Source of the DNA: DAHVFY01 sp040388665 | Lineage (GTDB): Bacteria > Chlamydiota > Chlamydiia > Chlamydiales > Rhabdochlamydiaceae | Reading direction: 5' to 3' | Assembly (NCBI GenBank): GCA_040388665.1 | Contig: JAZKBL010000049.1 | Location: forward strand, 1-17,420 | DNA: 17,420 bases | Shown: piece by piece, positions 7,882 through 13,704 of the stretch | How positions within the stretch are numbered: position 1 is the first letter of the stretch | Layout of the letters: every line of letters begins with the position of its first letter | Position numbers and translations under genes: made by a program | Notes under the pieces: model-generated | The model's database searches: none | Told to the model about the DNA's origin: nothing | What the model saw: only the letters and a program-made list of their open reading frames with translations

Positions 7882-8716
7882 TCGACCTTTTACGGAGTGT
7901 CACAGTAACTGGCATTCCTTGTTTTAAGTAGCGGTCTGGATTGTCTACATAAATTCGCAGTCTGTAGACGAGGTCAGTGCGTAGCTGCGATGTTTCTACA
8001 GTCTTAGGGGTGAATTCGGCAACTGGAGAGATAAAGCCTATTTTTCCTGTATAGACAGGACCATCTGCTGTGTCAGTTTTTACTTTTGCTGTCATTCCAT
8101 AGTAAATTTGTCCTAAGCTGGGTTCATCAACGAAAGCGCGGATCCAAACAGGGGATGTCACTGAAAGGGTAAATACCGGATCTGATTCTTTCACAACAGT
8201 TCCAGGTTCTCTAATGCGTGTGAGGATGACGCCGTCTGTAGGAGCAAACACCTCGGTATATGCCAAATTGTCAAGCGCGACTTTAAGAGCCGCTTTTGTT
8301 TGTGCAAGATTGGCTTTTAATTCATCACGCGCAGCAATAGCATTATCGAGATCTTCCTGAGATACAGCCCCATCTTCGATGAGCTCTTCTCTTCTTTTTA
8401 AGAGCTTTTTTGCATTCTCGTAAGAGGCTTTAATAGAATTCATATTAGCTAAAGCTTCTTGCGCGAGATTGTTATAAGGAGTTTGGTCGAGTACGGCCAG
8501 GAGATCTCCTTTCTTAACAAGATCTCCTTCCTCATAAAGTAGTTGTGTTACCTGCCCTGAGACGCGGAATCCAATATCAACTTGCCTTACATCGACATTG
8601 CCATATAGAACAAGCTTATTTTGATTTGTTTTTGATTGGGATAGGCCGTACAAGAGCACTCCTGCAAGGATTAAAACGAAAGCAAAGACAACCGTCCTTA
8701 CAAGCCATTTTTTCAT
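7853..8716 (-). CDS. ybhG: HlyD/YbhG-type membrane fusion (adaptor) protein
   Basis: A 287-residue periplasmic adaptor, the first gene of the pump operon. Residues 6-26 form an uncleaved signal anchor. A split biotinyl-lipoyl domain follows (VDIGFRVSGQVTQLLYEEGD with KKGDLLAVLD near 45-75, rejoined by VFAPTDGVILTRI near 155-170). A helical hairpin lies between them (about 80-150), and a beta-barrel domain with VWIRAFVDEPSLGQIYYGM follows. It should bridge the inner-membrane ABC complex and the TolC-like channel. It is about 45 residues shorter than E. coli YbhG, mainly in the helical hairpin, which would suit a different channel partner. A strong AAGGAGGG site sits just before the ATG. The upstream spacer carries an AT-rich palindrome that could be the operator. 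Confidence 0.92.
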   Translation of the reverse strand: MKKWLVRTVVFAFVLILAGVLLYGLSQSKTNQNKLVLYGNVDVRQVDIGFRVSGQVTQLLYEEGDLVKKGDLLAVLDQTPYNNLAQEALANMNSIKASYENAKKLLKRREELIEDGAVSQEDLDNAIAARDELKANLAQTKAALKVALDNLAYTEVFAPTDGVILTRIREPGTVVKESDPVFTLSVTSPVWIRAFVDEPSLGQIYYGMTAKVKTDTADGPVYTGKIGFISPVAEFTPKTVETSQLRTDLVYRLRIYVDNPDRYLKQGMPVTVTLRKRSNEKLSHHNR

Positions 8717-8742
8717 AAGCCCTCCTTGTTTTGGACCCTATC

Positions 8743-8759
8743 AATTAAATTATTTAATT
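8743..8759. promoter_or_regulatory. AT-rich palindrome, candidate operator of the pump operon
   Basis: Arms AATTAAAT and ATTTAATT are perfectly symmetrical around one T. It lies about 27 bases upstream of the adaptor start codon, in the only place where the five-gene operon can have its promoter. Size and symmetry suit a dimeric repressor of the TetR or MarR kind. No regulator gene lies in the window, so this is inferred from position and symmetry only. Confidence 0.35.
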
Positions 8760-8804
8760 AAAACAATTAGATTTGTTGTTTTTATCTTCTTTATTTCAAA
8801 TGAG

Positions 8805-8833
8805 TTGGGATGTGTTTAAAATTTTTTATTTAT
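8805..8833 (+). promoter_or_regulatory. Candidate sigma-70-type promoter for the structured RNA
   Basis: TTGGGA (8805-8810) and ATTTAT (8828-8833) are 17 bases apart. Transcription would start near the G at 8840, just before the 5' arm of the closing stem of the proposed RNA. The AT richness here makes chance matches easy, so the support is the fit between predicted start and RNA boundary. Confidence 0.3.
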
Positions 8834-8839
8834 TTTTTT

Positions 8840-9046
8840 GTTGCAAGACAAGAGGCAGGAGGCATATAGCTGGGACTAAGAGAGGGGCAGCATGGCGCGG
8901 AAGCGTATCGCCGCACCTGGGGAATGTTAGCCACTCCGAATCTAGCTCTCAAGCAAACGGGGTTTTGAGCGAAATCGTTCGCTTAGAATCTCTTTGCCTG
9001 GCTGGTCTTCATAGAGCCTTCGAAAGAGGTCTACTTTCATTTTTGT
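8840..9046 (+). ncRNA. Candidate structured non-coding RNA, family unknown
   Basis: A GC-richer block inside an AT-rich spacer that folds well. A closing stem pairs 8845-8849 (AAGAC) with 9005-9009 (GTCTT) and continues, after a small internal loop, as 8853-8859 with 8997-9003 (one mismatch). Inside it, 8953-8973 pairs with 8978-8997 as a 20-bp hairpin with one bulged C, an ATCG loop and four G-U pairs, which favours selection at the RNA level. A 5' domain contains GGCG/CGCC (8894-8897 with 8909-8912), GGGG/CTCC (8919-8922 with 8934-8937) and GAGAG/CTCTC (8880-8884 with 8946-8950). It lacks the SRP GGAA-loop core, the RNase P GAGGAAAGTCC motif and a tmRNA T-loop or tag. A 6S-like regulator or a leader of the downstream gene remains possible. 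The 3' end is taken from a weak terminator. Confidence 0.45.
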
Positions 9047-9048
9047 TT
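9013..9048 (+). terminator. Weak candidate intrinsic terminator of the RNA
   Basis: A short stem (AGA/TCT and CCTT/GAGG with a bulged G, loop CGAAA, 9013-9032) is followed within a few bases by a T-rich run (9035-9048) that is interrupted by C, A and G. The stem is short, so efficiency would be modest. Confidence 0.25.
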
Positions 9049-9075
9049 GTGTATAAACATTTCGTGAATTATATA
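9047..9075 (+). promoter_or_regulatory. Candidate promoter of the DUF1207 gene
   Basis: TTGTGT (9047-9052) and TATATA (9070-9075) are separated by 17 bases. The predicted start near 9082 would leave a leader of only about 12 bases that begins at the AGGAG ribosome site (9083-9087). That is unusually short, so the gene may instead be read from further upstream. Confidence 0.3.
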
Positions 9076-9093
9076 GGCAAATAGGAGTACTAG

Positions 9094-10308
9094 ATGGGCA
9101 TGAAGAGTTTTTTGGTTGCCATGACAAGCCTTTGTTTGTTTGCGGAGCTTCCGGTTCAAGAAATTCTTATTGCTGAACTAGAAGAGGGTCATGAAGATCA
9201 GATTTTTCTTGTCACACGTGCTGAGAGTCTTCCTGTAGAGAGTTTCGAAGATGCGACAGACCCTTATCTTGAAGGGTATATCCAGGCGCTCATCGATGTT
9301 CACTTTTATGAATATAACGTCATCGTCACTGTAAAAGATCATCACGTTTATCTTGCTAACTTGCCAAAAAATGGACTCGTTGCAAATAGTATTGTCACCT
9401 TTGTTCGAGATCTTCCCGATGTAAAATCGGTTGAAGTGAAGGAACTTACTGAAGAGGAGCTTTCTCAAAGAGAGCATTATGTCGAGCATCCACGAGTTAA
9501 TGGGATCTGGTTTCCTCAGTCCACGCTTCTTTTTCAACCTTTTGTAGCCAACCCTCGTCAGCCCGTTTACGCTGTTGCGATGCGTTTTGATGATCATGTT
9601 GTTGGAAATGTGGCCGCATCGATTTCTCTTGGTGATGAGTTTCCGATTTTTCGCTGGAAGGATGTTTTTTTCTGGCATGGTGACATGCAGATCGGGATTG
9701 AAGCAGCTGTTTGGGCGGTGTTTAATTATAGCGATGTGCCTCATAAAAATGGTGAGACATGTGAACTTGTCAACGCAGACTACTATTGTGGATTACCTTT
9801 AACGTATGCATTTGACAGATGGTCATTTCGTTTAAGAGTGTACCATATTTCTTCTCATCTAGGAGATGAGTTTCTTGTGAATCATCCTAAATATATCAAA
9901 AAGAGAAAAAATCCAAGCTTTGAAGCGCTTGACTTTTTCACTTCCTATCAGTTTTCTCCTCACTTGCGTATTTATGGGGGTGGAGGATGGGTATTTCATA
10001 GCGATCAATCTTTTCCTATCAAGGCTTTGTATGTTGAATATGGAACAGAGATTCGCCTTTTTGGGAAAAAACTTTATTATCAGCGCCTTTTTGGAACCCC
10101 TTTTTTTGCAGTCGATATTCAAAACTGGCAGCAGCAAAACTGGAACATGAATGCTACTTATAAACTCGGCTATGAGCTCAGCAAATTACAGGGTGTTGGC
10201 CGTAAAATGCGCTTCTACGTAGATTACCATCAAGGGTACTCATTCGAGGGACAATTTTTTAACATCCGTACAAAATATACTGAAGTGGGCTTCTCCTGGG
10301 GCTTCTAA
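9094..10308 (+). CDS. BON-like plus DUF1207 outer-membrane protein
   Basis: A 404-residue exported protein. Residues 1-18 are a plausible signal sequence. Residues about 57-115 (YLEGYIQALIDVHFYEYNVI, then VTVKDHHVYLANLP and DLPDVKSVEV) have the pattern of a BON domain, often found in envelope proteins that touch lipids or the outer membrane. Residues about 140-404 match DUF1207: ANPRQPVYAVAM, VGNVAASISLGDEFPIFRW, GIEAAVWAVF, NADYYCGLPLTY and RVYHISSHLGDEFLVNHP. The aromatic, alternating C-terminal part ending in EVGFSWGF suggests a beta-barrel with a terminal Phe. The biochemical role is unknown. The start at 9094 has AGGAG six bases upstream, better than the Met at 9100. The stop overlaps that of the convergent LOG-type gene, leaving no room for a terminator. 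Confidence 0.85.
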   Translation: MGMKSFLVAMTSLCLFAELPVQEILIAELEEGHEDQIFLVTRAESLPVESFEDATDPYLEGYIQALIDVHFYEYNVIVTVKDHHVYLANLPKNGLVANSIVTFVRDLPDVKSVEVKELTEEELSQREHYVEHPRVNGIWFPQSTLLFQPFVANPRQPVYAVAMRFDDHVVGNVAASISLGDEFPIFRWKDVFFWHGDMQIGIEAAVWAVFNYSDVPHKNGETCELVNADYYCGLPLTYAFDRWSFRLRVYHISSHLGDEFLVNHPKYIKKRKNPSFEALDFFTSYQFSPHLRIYGGGGWVFHSDQSFPIKALYVEYGTEIRLFGKKLYYQRLFGTPFFAVDIQNWQQQNWNMNATYKLGYELSKLQGVGRKMRFYVDYHQGYSFEGQFFNIRTKYTEVGFSWGF

Positions 10309-12416
10309 GAGACGAAGCCGTCTTTGGGAATGGGTGCGGAGGGGCCGATGGGAAGCGCATTGTTGAAAAATTGTTGGTAGATTTTAAGACCGGCAGCAGC
10401 TGTTTCTACGCAATAGAAACAATTGCTAACCCACTCAGAGCCCGTAATGGTGCCATGGTGGAGATTGTTGTGGAACCTGCTCGTAATTTTTTCTTGCCAG
10501 TAGCTTTTAGGACCAAATAGCAGGATGGGAGTGATTGTGCCGCTACCCACCTTTCTTCTGACTTCTTCTAGACAATATTCAAAGTCAGTTCCGATGCCTC
10601 CCATGAGAAAAATGGGGAAATCGAGATGAAATTCCGCTTGTCTTTCAACAAGTCTATCGAGACGGTAGGTCATTTTAGCTTCGATATAGGGATTTTGTTT
10701 TTGCTCGTTGACGAAGCTGTCGTGCTTTAACCTAAAGTCGACGATGTTTGCGCAAGAAAGAATGCCTAAGTCTTTGGCTACTCGGTTTCCAACTTCCATG
10801 ACACCCGGTCCTCCGCCTGTGACCATAGCGATTGGGGTATCTTTATTTAGAAGAGGATGATTACATGTGTTTTGCATTTCTTTGATTCCTTGGAGCAATT
10901 GTTTGAGCTCATTCTCAAAATTGCCTTCAATTAGGTTTGAGCCGTAAATGCCAAAGACGGTAGCTTTCATGAAAATATCAATGAGGGGCAAAGGGACGAA
11001 CATTCCTGAATCTTTATCGGGTTTAGGAGTATAGCGCAAAACTTGACCGCTTACTTGATCTACCCAAAAAACGGGAATAGAAAATTTTGCAAGATCAAGA
11101 AGAAAAGAACGGTCTTCATGAGAGAAAAAATCTCCATAAGAAAGAGAGGGGAACTGAAAATAGATTCCTTTTAAATGCCTTTGAACGGTACTTCCAAGGA
11201 TCATCCGTTTCATTAAGGGAGAGGGGAAATATCGAGTAAGAAGGATGCCTTCACTCGTAATGAGTCCATCTTCAATAGCTTTAAGAAAAGGATAGGCAGG
11301 CTGATGTTCGATATAACGTTCTATCATGAAGGCTTGTCTTGAGGAGTGGGTAAAGCCTGGGAACTCGCTCATTGTTGGCGATCTTGAGATCCAATCGTCA
11401 GGCTTTAGGTTAAGAAGTTGCTCTCCTTTGACGATAAATACAGCGGTTCTATGGTGAATGGCTCCGGGAGATGTGGTAAAAGCCTTAAAAAGGTACTCTG
11501 TATTTTCTAGGCAGGTTTGGAGTTGATCTCGATCTGCAAAAAAGACGTATTCTCGGTGAGGCTCTAATGTGTAAAACTCAAGAGGGATATCGCTTACGAG
11601 TTTTTTTGAAGAGCCATGGAGTTCATACACATCTCCTGATGCACGAGTCGTTGGTTCAAGAACAGAAGCACTTGTATGGCGGTAGCCAAGAGGGAGAAGT
11701 TCTTGTATTACTTTACCAAAAACTGTGCGGATGTGAAGAGGCGGTGTTTTAACAAGCAGAATTTCTTCCTCGGTCACTTTTTTATCTTCTTTTGCTTGCC
11801 ACACTTGATGTAGCTGTAAAAGGGTGCGTGTATGGGTATCTTTCCTATGGAGCGCTTTTGCAAGTGTTGGCAAAAATCCGGTCACTGTATTGTCGTAGAT
11901 AAGAGTTCCGTCGAGTAAAGAAATATAAGCAACTGTTCTACCTTCTAGTTTTTCTAAGATAAAATCATCGCTGCCATGAAGGCCTCCCAAAGAAAGAAGA
12001 GGTCTTCCGGATCTATCTGATCTGCCAAACATTCTTAACAAATATTCTGGATCGCGCACGCGCCTTCTATCATCTGCAGCAAAGAGTTTTCCAATAAAAG
12101 CTCCAGGAGTTAGCTGCTCGAGAATAAGACGTGCTAGGTTTCCAAATGCTTGGAGCCGCACTTTTATTTCCGCTCTACAATTTTTAGCATCGATCATGTA
12201 GTCGGTGCCTGTTCCATCAAGACCTAATTGAGCAAGCGTACTTTTGATGTTAAAAAATACAAGACTTAAATCAATTTTAAAGCCAGCAAAAGCTGGAGAA
12301 ATTTTTTCGATATGCACAACAGCCTGAGCGGTGCGCGCATCGATTCGCTCTAACGAAACGATCACACCATCTGGCGTAACAAGATCAAAGTGATCAGAAA
12401 TAAGATAGCTTTCCAT
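10305..12416 (-). CDS. Long LOG-type Rossmann nucleotide-binding protein
   Basis: About 703 residues, cytoplasmic, no signal peptide or membrane helix. The C-terminal 190 residues form a LOG/lysine-decarboxylase-like fold: VTGGGPGVMEVGNRVAKDLG (near 530-550) and FLMGGIGTDFEYCLEE (near 603-618), which matches PGGxGTxxE except that Pro is replaced by Met. LOG enzymes are small (about 190 residues) and cleave nucleoside 5'-monophosphates to base and ribose phosphate. Here a region of about 480 residues of unknown fold precedes that domain. The frame is open to a TTG at 12440, but I choose the ATG at 12416 because a promoter-like element overlaps the longer version. From memory, chlamydial genomes have a comparably long protein next to the MYG1 gene; enzyme activity is unproven. 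It is divergent from MYG1 and convergent with the DUF1207 gene. Confidence 0.82.
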   Translation of the reverse strand: MESYLISDHFDLVTPDGVIVSLERIDARTAQAVVHIEKISPAFAGFKIDLSLVFFNIKSTLAQLGLDGTGTDYMIDAKNCRAEIKVRLQAFGNLARLILEQLTPGAFIGKLFAADDRRRVRDPEYLLRMFGRSDRSGRPLLSLGGLHGSDDFILEKLEGRTVAYISLLDGTLIYDNTVTGFLPTLAKALHRKDTHTRTLLQLHQVWQAKEDKKVTEEEILLVKTPPLHIRTVFGKVIQELLPLGYRHTSASVLEPTTRASGDVYELHGSSKKLVSDIPLEFYTLEPHREYVFFADRDQLQTCLENTEYLFKAFTTSPGAIHHRTAVFIVKGEQLLNLKPDDWISRSPTMSEFPGFTHSSRQAFMIERYIEHQPAYPFLKAIEDGLITSEGILLTRYFPSPLMKRMILGSTVQRHLKGIYFQFPSLSYGDFFSHEDRSFLLDLAKFSIPVFWVDQVSGQVLRYTPKPDKDSGMFVPLPLIDIFMKATVFGIYGSNLIEGNFENELKQLLQGIKEMQNTCNHPLLNKDTPIAMVTGGGPGVMEVGNRVAKDLGILSCANIVDFRLKHDSFVNEQKQNPYIEAKMTYRLDRLVERQAEFHLDFPIFLMGGIGTDFEYCLEEVRRKVGSGTITPILLFGPKSYWQEKITSRFHNNLHHGTITGSEWVSNCFYCVETAAAGLKIYQQFFNNALPIGPSAPIPKDGFVS

Positions 12417-12423
12417 AACACAT

Positions 12424-12452
12424 TTTATATAGAGGTTCAAAATTCTCTACAA
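12424..12452 (-). promoter_or_regulatory. Candidate promoter of the LOG-type gene
   Basis: Read on the minus strand, TTGTAG (12452-12447) and TATAAA (12429-12424) are separated by 17 bases. Transcription would start about 7 bases on, next to the ATG at 12416, giving a leaderless or nearly leaderless message. No Shine-Dalgarno sequence precedes that ATG, which is consistent. Confidence 0.35.
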
Positions 12453-12496
12453 TCTGTTGTTGATAAGTTTCATGAGGAAAACTAAAATGGAGAGTT

Positions 12497-13372
12497 ATGA
12501 CAAATTTAATTATACCTAGAAGTGTAGGGACGCACGATGGAACATTTCATGCAGATGAAGTGACCGCGTGCGCTTTACTTTTGCTTTTTGATTTGATCGA
12601 TAAGTCTAAGATTTACCGTACACGGGACCCTGAGATCCTTGCGCGCTCTGAATTCGTATGTGATGTGGGAGGAGCTTACGATCCTTCGATCAAACGATTC
12701 GATCACCATCAACAGGATTATCAGGGCCCTTTAAGCAGTGCTGGGATGATTTGGAAGTATTTATGCGACACAGGTCGTATCGATGAAGCTCTTTATGATT
12801 ACATGAACCGCTCCCTCATTTTGGGGATCGATGCTCACGATAACGGGAAGGTGTGCCAAGATAGTGGAACATGTAATTTTTCCCATGTGATCTCTAATTT
12901 TGTTCCTTTGGTTTATGATGCAGAGATGGAAGCGCAAAATGCTGCTTTTGCTGAAGCTCTTGAGTTTGTTTTGGGGCATTTAGGGAGAGTTTTCAAGCGC
13001 TATCATTATATTCTTGAGTGTAAAGAACTTGTTGAAAGAGCAATGGAGCCTCATAATAAATATCTGTTTTTTGAAACAGCAATCCCTTGGATCGAAAACT
13101 TCTTTGATTTGGGAGGTAAAGACCATCCAGCTTTGTTTGTTATCATGCCCTCTTCCGGCCATTGGAAGTTGCGCGGCATCCCTCCAATTAATGAACAGAG
13201 GATGCAGGTACGAGTTCCTCTTCCTCTTGAGTGGGCAGGGCTTCAAGATGAAGAATTAAAGAGGGTCTCTGGGATTCCTGGAGCGATTTTTTGCCACAAA
13301 GGGAGGTTCATCTCCGTTTGGGAAACAAAAGAAGATGCATTAAAAGCATTAGAAAAAGTGGTGAAGGGATGA
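12497..13372 (+). CDS. MYG1-family DHH-type metal-dependent hydrolase
   Basis: A 291-residue protein of the MYG1 (UPF0160) family. The signature RSVGTHDGTFHADEVTACAL (residues 8-27) supplies His13, Asp14, His18 and Asp20 as likely metal ligands. CDVGGAYD (55-62) and the DHH motif in RFDHHQQDY (67-75) follow, then LGIDAHDNG (109-117). Length is close to the bacterial norm of about 290-300. The eukaryotic member is a 3'-5' RNA exonuclease, and DHH proteins hydrolyse phosphodiester bonds, so an RNase or nanoRNase role is reasonable but unproven here. ATGGAGAG precedes the ATG. The stop overlaps the start of the HIT gene by four bases, making it the first gene of a coupled three-gene operon. Confidence 0.92.
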   Translation: MTNLIIPRSVGTHDGTFHADEVTACALLLLFDLIDKSKIYRTRDPEILARSEFVCDVGGAYDPSIKRFDHHQQDYQGPLSSAGMIWKYLCDTGRIDEALYDYMNRSLILGIDAHDNGKVCQDSGTCNFSHVISNFVPLVYDAEMEAQNAAFAEALEFVLGHLGRVFKRYHYILECKELVERAMEPHNKYLFFETAIPWIENFFDLGGKDHPALFVIMPSSGHWKLRGIPPINEQRMQVRVPLPLEWAGLQDEELKRVSGIPGAIFCHKGRFISVWETKEDALKALEKVVKG

Positions 13373-13704
13373 GTATATTTCAGAAGATTATCGAAGGGAA
13401 GCTTCCCTCTGAAAGAGTGTTTGAGAATGAGCGTATTCTTGCTATCAAAGATATTCATCCAGTAGCGCCTGTGCATATTTTGATTATTCCTAAAAAAGAG
13501 ATTCACAACTTGCAATCTGTACAGAAAGAGGATCTTTCTTTGATTGGCGAAATTATTTTGATCGCCCAAAAGCTTGCTAAAGAGTATGGAATTGAAGAAG
13601 GGTATAGGTTGATCGTGAATAACGGCGAGGAGGCCGGGCAGACGATTTTTCATCTGCATTTTCATCTGATCGGCGGTCGCATACTCCATCACAATTTGGG
13701 ATAA
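13369..13704 (+). CDS. HIT-family (HINT-type) nucleotide hydrolase
   Basis: A 111-residue histidine-triad protein with IFHLHFHLIGG near the C-terminus (His95, His97, His99; His97 or its neighbour acts as nucleophile in the family) and a helical GQT segment before it. The N-terminal SIFQKIIEGKLPSERVFEN matches the HINT/PKCI branch, as does the length (about 110-120). These cytoplasmic dimers cleave nucleoside phosphoramidates and aminoacyl-adenylates. Reading frame continues upstream to 13291, but that part lies inside MYG1. The ATG at 13369 gives the family N-terminus, and GAAGGG just before it serves as ribosome site. It overlaps MYG1 by ATGA and the next gene by one base (TAATG). Confidence 0.93.
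   Translation: MSIFQKIIEGKLPSERVFENERILAIKDIHPVAPVHILIIPKKEIHNLQSVQKEDLSLIGEIILIAQKLAKEYGIEEGYRLIVNNGEEAGQTIFHLHFHLIGGRILHHNLG

Noticed and set aside
8840..9010. SRP, RNase P or tmRNA identity for the structured RNA
   Set aside because: GGAA at 8899-8902 lacks the flanking SRP symmetric-loop sequence; there is no RNase P GAGGAAAGTCC-type motif; there is no tmRNA T-loop, CCA end or tag frame.
8773..9084. 103-codon plus-strand ORF in the spacer
   Set aside because: It has no recognisable protein pattern and lies across the stems of the proposed RNA; the frame is better explained by the GC-richer RNA block.
8942..9127. 61-codon minus-strand ORF over the RNA and DUF1207 start
   Set aside because: It overlaps the hairpin and the start of a well-supported gene and shows no family features.
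9178..9744. 188-codon minus-strand ORF
   Set aside because: Antisense shadow of the DUF1207 gene, which has clear family motifs on the plus strand.
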